Below are positions 1 through 6,207 of a stretch of 18,949 nt of DNA, piece after piece. Made by a program: the position numbers and the translations under genes. Each line of letters starts with the position of its first letter. Positions within the stretch are counted from its first letter, which is position 1. Below the pieces are notes generated by a model. That model did not search any database. It was not told the DNA's origin and saw only the letters and a list, made by a program, of their open reading frames with translations. This stretch comes from Burkholderiales bacterium UBA2647 (lineage in GTDB: Bacteria > Pseudomonadota > Gammaproteobacteria > Burkholderiales > Burkholderiaceae_E), in assembly GCA_002359635.1 (NCBI GenBank), contig DENJ01000056.1, positions 1,267 to 20,215 of the forward strand, read 5' to 3'.

Positions 1-250
1 GCACCGCATCCGGCACCGCATCCGGCACAAGCAGGTCAACGCATCGATAGCGCAGGCCGTCAAGTCTTGAGCCCTCGTCACCGGCATAGTCAGCGGCGCT
101 TGGCCTTGTACCCCAGACTTCGACGGCGGCACCCTGGCTGCGGAACGCCTGAGCAATGCCATTGCCAATCCCGCTTGAGCCGCCGACCACCAGGACCCGG
201 CGGCCGGAAAAGTCCAAAGACTTGGCATAGTTTGTTGTCGCTTGACTCAT
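1..250 (-). CDS. SDR-family NAD(P)-dependent oxidoreductase, N-terminal part only
   Basis: The visible 83 residues begin MSQATTNYAKSLDFSGRRVL and run into the nucleotide-binding motif GGSSGIGNGIAQAF (residues 23-36). This is the TGxxxGIG glycine-rich loop of classical short-chain dehydrogenases/reductases, set in a Rossmann beta-alpha-beta start. A VDL near residue 75 fits the usual acidic position after the fourth strand. The catalytic Ser-Tyr-Lys triad lies beyond the window edge, so the substrate cannot be inferred. The start is the ATG at 248-250, 34 nt downstream of the uvrA stop on the same strand, so it may be transcribed with uvrA. No strong Shine-Dalgarno sequence is visible. The last visible codons hold an in-frame 12-bp tandem duplication that encodes PDAV twice. 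Confidence 0.85.
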   Translation of the reverse strand, partial: MSQATTNYAKSLDFSGRRVLVVGGSSGIGNGIAQAFRSQGAAVEVWGTRPSAADYAGDEGSRLDGLRYRCVDLLVPDAVPDAV

Positions 251-284
251 GATGCTCGGCTTTCGGTCGACGGGTGGGCCTTGT

Positions 285-3104
285 TCACGGTTCTAGCCCT
301 GCACGGGTTTGATGCTTACGCAAGAGCTTGGCCAAATAGCGGCCGGTATGACTTTCAGGATGATCGGCAATCGCCTCCGGTGGGCCGAAAGCCACAAGCT
401 GGCCGCCAGCATCGCCGCCTTCGGGTCCGAGATCAATCACCCAGTCAGCCACTTTGATCACATCCAAATTATGTTCGATGACCACCACGGTGTTGCCATG
501 ATCGCGCAGTTGGCAGATCACCTTGAGCAGCAGATCGATATCTTTAAAGTGCAAGCCAGTGGTGGGTTCATCTAAAATATAAAGCGTCTTGCCGGTATCG
601 CGTTTTGATAATTCCTGGGAGAGCTTGACCCGCTGCGCCTCCCCGCCCGACAAGGTGGTGGCACTTTGTCCGAGTCGAACATAGGCCAGGCCCACATCGA
701 TAAGGGTTTGCAAGCGCCTTTCGATGCTTGGAACAGCCGCAAAAAAGCGGTGCGCTTGTTCAACCGTCATTTGCAGGATTTGAGCGATGTTCATGCCCTT
801 GTAGTGCACTTCAAGGGTTTCACGGTTGTAGCGCTTGCCTTCGCAGACTTCGCAGGGTACGTAGACGTCTGGCAGGAAATGCATCTCCACCTTGATCATG
901 CCATCGCCCTCGCAAGCGTCGCACCGGCCGCCGCGCACATTGAAGGAAAATCGTCCCGGCCCATAACCGCGCTCGCGTGCAAGCGGTGTTTCGGCGAATA
1001 AGTCGCGAATCGGGGTGAAAAGACCGGTATAGGTTGCCGGATTTGAACGCGGTGTGCGACCAATCGGACTCTGGTCGACCGCAATCACCTTGTCGATTGC
1101 CTCAAGTCCTTCAATGGCCCGATGCGCCGCCGGCTCGGGCCCTGCATGGTGGAGTTTTCGCGCAACCGCGGCATACAAAGTGTCGTTGACCAGGGTTGAT
1201 TTACCCGAGCCTGAAACCCCGGTCACGCAAACCAACAGGCCAAGGGGAATATCAACATCGATATGTTTTAAGTTGTTGGCATGTGCACCAAGGACCCGGA
1301 TGAAGGCTTCACTTGCCCGCCGGCGTTCTTTCGGCAGCGCAATTTCGCGCCGCCCGCTAAGATATTGACCGGTCAGTGAGTCGGGGTGCGTACAAATCTC
1401 TTGTGGGTTTCCCTGCGCAATAACGCTGCCGCCATGTTCACCCGCACCAAGTCCCATGTCGATCACATGGTCGGCGCTCATGATGGCGTCTTCATCGTGC
1501 TCAACCACCAAGACGGTGTTGCCGAGTCCGCGCAAATGCTTCAGGCTCGCGATGAGTCGATCGTTGTCACGCTGGTGCAAACCAATCGAAGGCTCATCGA
1601 GCACATACATCACGCCTGTGAGCCCTGATCCGATTTGCGAGGCAAGGCGGATCCGTTGGGATTCCCCGCCCGATAAGGTTTCAGCCGAGCGGTCAAGGCT
1701 CAGGTATTGCAAACCAACATCATTCAAAAAACGCAGGCGTGTGGCGATCTCACGCAGAATTCTTGCGCCGATCTGTGCCTTGGCGCCGGGTAGCTGCACC
1801 GATTCGGCCCACGACGAGGCCTCGTGCAAGGTCCATGATGAGATCTCCCAGATGCCATGATCACCATGCCGAGGCCCAACGCGTACATGACGGGCTTCAG
1901 CGCGCAAGCGTGTGCCGGCACAGCTTTGGCAGCCTCGACTCGAGCGCAGCTTAGCAAGCTCTTCGCGCACCGCGCTGGCATCGGTCTCCTTCCAGCGTCG
2001 CTCCAGACTTGGCAAGACACCCTCAAAACCGCCTCGACCTTCGAGCACCGCCTGCTGAAGCGGGGTTTCGAGCGTGTCCCATGGCGCATCAAGGCTAAAG
2101 CCGAGTTCACGGGCCAGTGCCTGGAGCTTGCGAAAGGCCGAGGCATTGCGCCGATCCCAGCCGGCAATGGCCCCGGAGGCAAGACTCAAGTTGGGAAATT
2201 GCACCACGCGAGCGGGGTCGAAGTAGGTCTCGATGCCCAGCCCGTCACAGCTTGGGCAGGCGCCTGCCGGGTTATTAAACGAGAAGAGCCGCGGCTCGAG
2301 TTGTTTAAGTGCATGGCCACACTGCGGGCAGGCAAAACGGTTTGAAAAAAGGCTTCCTTCCGCATCCGGTGTTTCCATCGGCACCAATAAGGCGCGTCCC
2401 TCCGCATGCAAAAGCGCGGTTTCAAGCGATTGTGCAAGCCGCGCACTCACTTCAGTGCTGATTTTGAGCCGGTCGACCACAATATCGATGGCGTGACGCT
2501 GATGGCGTGCAAGCACTGGCGCCTGATCGAGATCGTAAATCGCTGCCTTCGACTGCTCGCTGCGCACCCGAACCCGAACAAAGCCCTTGGTACGCAAGTC
2601 CTCAAAGAGCGCTTGGTGTTCGCCTTTACGCTCGATCACCTGGGGTGCCATCACAAGCATGCGCTCCCCGTGGTGATGAGCAAGCAAACTATCGACCATT
2701 TGCGCCACGGTTTGGGCTTCGAGGATTTGATCCGGGTGAAAAGGACAGTAAGGCGTGCCGGCTCTTGCAAAAAGCAAACGCAGGTAATCATGAATCTCGG
2801 TCACCGTGCCCACCGTGGACCTGGGATTGTGGCTTGAGGCCTTTTGCTCGATGGCAATTGCAGGCGAGAGGCCTTCAATCGCATCGACGTCGGGCTTTTC
2901 CATCAACTGCAAGAACTGACGCGCGTAGGCTGAGAGCGACTCGACATAACGGCGCTGGCCCTCGGCATACAAAGTGTCGAAGGCCAGCGAGCTTTTGCCC
3001 GAGCCTGACAGTCCGGTAATCACCACCAGCGCATCACGGGGGATATCGAGATTGATGTTGCGCAAATTATGGGTGCGCGCCCCGCGAATGCTGATGCTGT
3101 TCAT
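285..3104 (-). CDS. uvrA: Excinuclease ABC subunit A (UvrA)
   Basis: UvrA is the damage-recognition ATPase of nucleotide excision repair. It dimerises, loads UvrB at lesions and is then released. The 939-residue protein has the full length of the family (about 940 in E. coli). It carries two ABC modules. Walker A motifs are GLSGSGKSS (K37) and GVSGSGKST (K635), and signature motifs are LSGGESQRIRLA and LSGGEAQRVKLS, followed by the Walker B stretches YVLDEPSIGLH and YILDEPTTGLH. The cysteine pairs are present: CPQC/CPSC, CQSC in the first half, and CDAC/CEVC of the C-terminal zinc module. The ATG at 3102-3104 gives the canonical start MNSISIRGARTHNLRNI. It is divergent from the MFS gene across a gap of about 75 bp. 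No SOS (CTGT-N8-ACAG) box was found upstream. Confidence 0.98.
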   Translation of the reverse strand: MNSISIRGARTHNLRNINLDIPRDALVVITGLSGSGKSSLAFDTLYAEGQRRYVESLSAYARQFLQLMEKPDVDAIEGLSPAIAIEQKASSHNPRSTVGTVTEIHDYLRLLFARAGTPYCPFHPDQILEAQTVAQMVDSLLAHHHGERMLVMAPQVIERKGEHQALFEDLRTKGFVRVRVRSEQSKAAIYDLDQAPVLARHQRHAIDIVVDRLKISTEVSARLAQSLETALLHAEGRALLVPMETPDAEGSLFSNRFACPQCGHALKQLEPRLFSFNNPAGACPSCDGLGIETYFDPARVVQFPNLSLASGAIAGWDRRNASAFRKLQALARELGFSLDAPWDTLETPLQQAVLEGRGGFEGVLPSLERRWKETDASAVREELAKLRSSRGCQSCAGTRLRAEARHVRVGPRHGDHGIWEISSWTLHEASSWAESVQLPGAKAQIGARILREIATRLRFLNDVGLQYLSLDRSAETLSGGESQRIRLASQIGSGLTGVMYVLDEPSIGLHQRDNDRLIASLKHLRGLGNTVLVVEHDEDAIMSADHVIDMGLGAGEHGGSVIAQGNPQEICTHPDSLTGQYLSGRREIALPKERRRASEAFIRVLGAHANNLKHIDVDIPLGLLVCVTGVSGSGKSTLVNDTLYAAVARKLHHAGPEPAAHRAIEGLEAIDKVIAVDQSPIGRTPRSNPATYTGLFTPIRDLFAETPLARERGYGPGRFSFNVRGGRCDACEGDGMIKVEMHFLPDVYVPCEVCEGKRYNRETLEVHYKGMNIAQILQMTVEQAHRFFAAVPSIERRLQTLIDVGLAYVRLGQSATTLSGGEAQRVKLSQELSKRDTGKTLYILDEPTTGLHFKDIDLLLKVICQLRDHGNTVVVIEHNLDVIKVADWVIDLGPEGGDAGGQLVAFGPPEAIADHPESHTGRYLAKLLRKHQTRAGLEP

Positions 3105-3180
3105 GGACCGTGTGCAAAGAGCAATCGGCTAATATAGCCCGAGCCGCACCCTGGGAGCTATGGATCACCTTAAGGAACCC
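3105..3180. promoter_or_regulatory. Divergent uvrA / MFS promoter region with palindromic -10-like element
   Basis: This 76-bp gap must carry the promoters of both divergent genes. At 3127-3139 lies an inverted repeat, GGCTA-ATA-TAGCC. It reads as TAATAT on the plus strand and TATATT on the minus strand, so each strand offers a -10-like hexamer at nearly the same place. I see no convincing -35 on either side. I also see no CTGT-N8-ACAG LexA site, which E. coli has between uvrA and ssb. The assignment as promoters is inference from position and the AT-rich core. Confidence 0.35.
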
Positions 3181-4398
3181 ATGACGCCGCTTGAGCGTCG
3201 GGTCAGTCTCACACTGGCAAACGTCTTTGCCCTGCGCATGCTGGGATTTTTCATCGTGCTGCCGGTGCTTGCCGAATTCGCTCGTACCTTGCCCGGAGGA
3301 GAGCAAGGGCTGCTTGTCGGTTTGGTCATGGGCTCGGCGGGTTTTGCGCAAGCCTGTCTGCAAATTCCTATGGGTTGGGCCTCGGACCGCTTCGGTCGCA
3401 GGCTGATTATCGTGCTGGGTTTTGGCTGTGTGATTGCTGGGGCCCTGATTTGCGCCCATGCCCAGGATGTTTACACCATGATCGGCGGTCGACTGCTTCA
3501 GGGCTGCGGCGCGGTCTCTGCTGCCATCTCTGCCCTAGTCTCGGATCATACCCGCGAGAGCCAGCGCACCAAGGCGATGGCCATGATCGGGGTTTCAATC
3601 GGTCTGTCCTTCATGGTGTCTCTGGGACTTGCGCCATGGCTTTACGCGCATCAAGGCATGGCAGGGATCTTCTGGCTTACCGCTTTGCTCGCGATGCTCG
3701 CGGTGGCCATGGTGTTTTCAGTGCCCGCTGCAAGCCAGCACCAAGCCTTAACGCCCGTCGCAGTCAAGCCGATGGCGCTCGGGCCGGCACTCGGCCTGGT
3801 CTTAAGGCACCCCAAACTTTGGCGTCTTGATCTTGGAATTTTTGTCTTAAACGCCGTCCAGATGGCGATGTTTGTGGTCGTGCCGGGATTTTTAGTGCGC
3901 AGTGCCGAGCTTGCGCTGGCTGAGCACTGGCGGCTTTATCTGCCCGTGGTTTTTCTTTCTTTTCTGATCGCCATGCCCTTGCTCCGGCGCAGTGAACAAA
4001 AGGCTCGCCTGCATCAATTGATGCGCCGTGCGGTTGCCATGCTTTTGGCGGTACAGGTTTGCTGGCTTGTGCTTTGGACGTGGATGCCAGCGCAATATGC
4101 CCTTGCCGGAGCGGCGGCTGTCTTATTGCTCTTTTTTGTTGGTTTCAATGTGCTTGAGGCAAGCTTGCCTTCGCAGGTTTCCCGGCTTGCAGACCCTGCC
4201 CTGCGTGGTACGGCCCTCGGTGCTTTCAATACCGCCCAGTCATTGGGGCTTTTCGCAGGCGGTGCGCTGGGCGGCTGGCTTGCTGGTCTGGCCTTGCCCC
4301 AAACAGTCTTCGTCTTTTGTGCGATCCTGCTGTTTGTGTTGCTTGTGGTGGCCGGAAGGCAAGGTTTTTCAAGTGCCTCTCTACACACAGGTCCCTGA
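3181..4398 (+). CDS. MFS transporter
   Basis: This is a hydrophobic 405-residue protein with the layout of a 12-helix major facilitator. It starts MTPLERRVSLTLANVFALRM with a first membrane segment around residues 12-35. The loop 2-3 motif GWASDRFGRRL (the MFS motif A region) and a motif-C-like helix, GVSIGLSFMVSLGLAPWL, follow. The C-terminal half has six further hydrophobic stretches. It resembles the YajR-like MFS proteins often encoded between uvrA and ssb in Burkholderiales. The substrate is unknown, though a drug-efflux-like role is the usual database guess. The ATG at 3181 has a good AAGGA Shine-Dalgarno at 3172-3176. An in-frame ATG at 3160 adds seven residues but has a poorly spaced GGGAG, so I prefer 3181. 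ssb follows 59 nt downstream, possibly in the same transcript. Confidence 0.9.
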   Translation: MTPLERRVSLTLANVFALRMLGFFIVLPVLAEFARTLPGGEQGLLVGLVMGSAGFAQACLQIPMGWASDRFGRRLIIVLGFGCVIAGALICAHAQDVYTMIGGRLLQGCGAVSAAISALVSDHTRESQRTKAMAMIGVSIGLSFMVSLGLAPWLYAHQGMAGIFWLTALLAMLAVAMVFSVPAASQHQALTPVAVKPMALGPALGLVLRHPKLWRLDLGIFVLNAVQMAMFVVVPGFLVRSAELALAEHWRLYLPVVFLSFLIAMPLLRRSEQKARLHQLMRRAVAMLLAVQVCWLVLWTWMPAQYALAGAAAVLLLFFVGFNVLEASLPSQVSRLADPALRGTALGAFNTAQSLGLFAGGALGGWLAGLALPQTVFVFCAILLFVLLVVAGRQGFSSASLHTGP

Positions 4399-4457
4399 GG
4401 CATCGCCTGCTCCGGCGGTGCTCGGGTCACAAGCTGAACTTTTTTGGAGAATTCATC

Positions 4458-4928
4458 ATGGCATCCGTCAATAAAGTCATTTTGGTCGGCAATCTTGGCC
4501 GAGACCCTGAAACCCGGTATTCGCCCGATGGCGCGGCGATTACCAATGTGTCGATTGCAACCACATCCTCGTGGAAAGATAAAACCAGCGGCGAGCGCAA
4601 AGAGGAAACCGAATGGCATCGCGTGGTGTTTTATGGCCGCCTTGCCGAAATCGCTGGGGAGTATTTGAAAAAGGGGCGATCGGTCTATGTGGAGGGTCGT
4701 TTGAAAACCCGCAAATGGCAGGATAAGGAGGGCGTTGAGCGATACACCACTGAGATTGTTGCCGACCAGATGCAAATGCTGGGTAATCGTGAGATGGGTT
4801 CGGGCATGTCCTCCTCAGACGACGGCTACGGCGCGTCACATGCGGCGCCAGCTTCAGGCTCGGTCGGCGCGTCAGCGCGCAAGCCAGCCACAAGCCTTTC
4901 AGAGATCGATGACGATATTCCCTTTTGA
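4458..4928 (+). CDS. ssb: Single-stranded DNA-binding protein (SSB)
   Basis: This is a 156-residue SSB. An N-terminal OB fold (about residues 1-110) contains MASVNKVILVGNLGRDPETR, the TEWHRVVFYGRLAEIAGEYL segment and KGRSVYVEGRLKTRKWQDKEG. A flexible Gly/Ser/Ala linker follows, and the protein ends in the acidic tip DDDIPF, which docks repair, replication and recombination partners. SSB coats single-stranded DNA as a tetramer. The ATG at 4458 is preceded by TTGGAGA (GGAG at 4446-4449, 8 nt spacing) and gives the canonical N-terminus. In-frame upstream codons belong to no recognisable domain. A strong hairpin terminator begins 32 nt after the stop. Confidence 0.98.
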   Translation: MASVNKVILVGNLGRDPETRYSPDGAAITNVSIATTSSWKDKTSGERKEETEWHRVVFYGRLAEIAGEYLKKGRSVYVEGRLKTRKWQDKEGVERYTTEIVADQMQMLGNREMGSGMSSSDDGYGASHAAPASGSVGASARKPATSLSEIDDDIPF

Positions 4929-4960
4929 TCGGCGCTGACGGCTTGTTGTCGTCTTAGTCT

Positions 4961-4997
4961 AGCCTGCAAGGGGATTCACATGCTCTTGCAGGCTTTT
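4961..4997 (+). terminator. Rho-independent terminator after ssb
   Basis: A perfect 10-bp inverted repeat has left arm AGCCTGCAAG at 4961-4970 and right arm CTTGCAGGCT at 4985-4994, with a 14-nt loop. The right arm runs into TTTT at 4994-4997 and then GATTTG. The position just after ssb fits an intrinsic terminator, although the T-run is short. Confidence 0.75.
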
Positions 4998-5003
4998 GAT
5001 TTG

Positions 5004-5009
5004 TATAAT
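5004..5009 (+). promoter_or_regulatory. Consensus -10 hexamer TATAAT, likely promoter of the fmdB-DUF502-aspS-nudB operon
   Basis: A perfect TATAAT sits immediately after the ssb terminator and about 85 nt upstream of fmdB. No good -35 lies at 16-18 bp spacing (TGCTCT at 17 bp). Transcription from here would leave a leader of about 80 nt. The promoter call rests on the -10 match and on its place between a terminator and an operon. Confidence 0.5.
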
Positions 5010-5030
5010 GCGCGGTTGCCTGGTGAAAAA

Positions 5031-5066
5031 TCCGGGCTAAGCTCCCCGGACCTGATGGTCCCGGGA
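5031..5066 (+). promoter_or_regulatory. Structured 5' leader with two mutually exclusive hairpins
   Basis: Hairpin A pairs TCCGGG (5031-5036) with CCCGGA (5045-5050) around an 8-nt loop. Hairpin B pairs TCCCCGGACC (5043-5052) with GGTCCCGGGA (5057-5066) around a TGAT tetraloop, ten positions with one C-C mismatch. Both need 5045-5050, so only one can form at a time. No T-run follows, so attenuation by termination is not evident. The fmdB start 28 nt downstream has no clear Shine-Dalgarno. No known riboswitch family was recognised. Confidence 0.4.
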
Positions 5067-5094
5067 CTGCCCAACAAGCCAACCGCCTACTGCT

Positions 5095-5520
5095 ATGCCC
5101 ATCTACGCTTATAAGTGTGCTGCCTGCGGCTTTGAGAAAGATCTTATTCAGAAGTTCTCAGATGCGCCGCTCACCCAATGCCCAGCCTGCGGGGCTGAAG
5201 CCTTCTCAAAACAACTGACGGCGCCAGCCTTTCAACTGAAGGGTTCAGGTTGGTATGTGACCGATTTTCGCGATGGCGGCCAGAAAAAAGCAGCCGACAA
5301 ACCCTCCGAAGGCAAGGAGGGTGCTGCCTCCGAAGCTGGCGATGCCTCGGGCAAGAACGACGCAGGCGAGAGTAAGGGCACGAGCGAATCGGCTGCAGCG
5401 GCGGAAAAATCTGCCCCCGCCTCTTCGTCTGACAACAGCCCGGCTTCATCCGGCGCCAGCAAGGCTTCCTCAGCAAGTTCATCGAATTCGGCCTCCACGT
5501 CAACCGCTGCAACAACCTGA
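5095..5520 (+). CDS. FmdB-family zinc-ribbon protein with low-complexity tail
   Basis: The N-terminus MPIYAYKCAACGFEKD, with a second knuckle CPAC, gives the two CxxC pairs (C8/C11 and C29/C32) of the FmdB/CxxC_CXXC_SSSS zinc-ribbon family. FmdB was named for a putative regulator of formamidase genes in Methylophilus, but the role of these small proteins in most bacteria is not established. The domain ends with GSGWYVTDFRD at about residue 60. The remaining 80 or so residues are low-complexity: first Lys/Glu/Gly-rich, then Ser/Ala/Thr-rich to the end (SSASSSNSAS), likely disordered. The family is often a stand-alone domain of about 60-110 residues, so the tail is long. The ATG at 5095 fits the family start despite the lack of a visible Shine-Dalgarno. 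DUF502 starts 43 nt downstream, an arrangement known in betaproteobacteria. Confidence 0.9.
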   Translation: MPIYAYKCAACGFEKDLIQKFSDAPLTQCPACGAEAFSKQLTAPAFQLKGSGWYVTDFRDGGQKKAADKPSEGKEGAASEAGDASGKNDAGESKGTSESAAAAEKSAPASSSDNSPASSGASKASSASSSNSASTSTAATT

Positions 5521-5563
5521 GGCCGGCAAAAGGCTTGCCAAGGGTTTCGGAACAAGGGCGTTT

Positions 5564-6190
5564 ATGCTCAAGAAATACTTTATTGCCGGACTCTTGGTGT
5601 GGTTGCCACTGATTATCACCATTTGGATCATCGAGTTGGTGGTGGGCACGCTCGATCGAACAATCGACCTGTTGCCACCCCAGCTGCAGCCTCAAGGCCT
5701 TTTTGGCTTTTCAATTTATGGTGCAGGGGCGGTGTTCGCACTCGCCATTATCTTGCTCACCGGTTTACTGGCCGCCAATTTTCTTGGTGCGCGCATTGTT
5801 CGGGTTTGGGAGTCCTTACTCAATCGTATCCCGGTTGTCCGTTCGATTTACGCCGCGGTCAAGCAGGTGAGCGACACGGTGTTCGCCGACAACGGCCAGG
5901 CTTTTCGCAAGGCTTTGCTGGTTCAATATCCGAGGATGGGCGTGTGGACGATTGCCTTTCAAACCGGTCGGCCTTCCGCCGAACTCGAATCGCACCTGCA
6001 TGACAATATGATCTCGGTTTACGTGCCGACAACACCCAACCCGACCTCGGGTTTTTTCCTGGTGATGGATCGTCATGAGGTCATCGAATTGGAAATGAGC
6101 GTGGACGACGCGCTGAAATATGTGGTCTCAATGGGCGTGGTTGCGCCGACCAACTGGACCGCGCAGGAAGTGGCTGTCGAGCAGCGTTGA
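5564..6190 (+). CDS. DUF502 family membrane protein
   Basis: This is a 208-residue protein starting MLKKYFIAGLLVWLPLIITI. It has two membrane segments, about residues 5-26 and 48-72 (FSIYGAGAVFALAIILLTGLL). The family motif region RIPVVRSIYAAVKQVSDTV follows, then a soluble C-terminal domain with VYVPTTPNPTSGFF and a late SVDDALKYVVSMGVV stretch. This matches DUF502. No biochemical function is established. A plant relative, COV1, affects vascular patterning, which says little about bacteria. The ATG at 5564 has AAGGG a few bases upstream. Upstream in-frame codons overlap the fmdB tail and have no domain character. It lies between fmdB and aspS with only short gaps, so it is probably co-transcribed. 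Confidence 0.92.
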   Translation: MLKKYFIAGLLVWLPLIITIWIIELVVGTLDRTIDLLPPQLQPQGLFGFSIYGAGAVFALAIILLTGLLAANFLGARIVRVWESLLNRIPVVRSIYAAVKQVSDTVFADNGQAFRKALLVQYPRMGVWTIAFQTGRPSAELESHLHDNMISVYVPTTPNPTSGFFLVMDRHEVIELEMSVDDALKYVVSMGVVAPTNWTAQEVAVEQR

Positions 6191-6207
6191 TTCTTAGGAC
6201 AATTTGT

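Noticed and set aside
1724..2446. Several long open frames opposite or overlapping uvrA on both strands
   Set aside because: They overlap a full-length, motif-complete uvrA, have Arg/Ser/Pro-rich compositions typical of out-of-frame GC-rich sequence, and show no recognisable domain.
4014..4775. Minus-strand open frame of about 253 codons across the MFS end and ssb
   Set aside because: It spans two well-supported plus-strand genes and has no domain character.
5531..5545. Small inverted repeat GGCAA/TTGCC between fmdB and DUF502 as a terminator
   Set aside because: The stem is only 5 bp with no T-run, and the genes appear co-transcribed.
5273..5563. Upstream extension of the DUF502 frame into fmdB
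   Set aside because: The extension is an Arg/Pro/Gln-rich shadow of the Ala/Ser-rich fmdB tail. The canonical DUF502 start MLKKYF with a Shine-Dalgarno lies at 5564.
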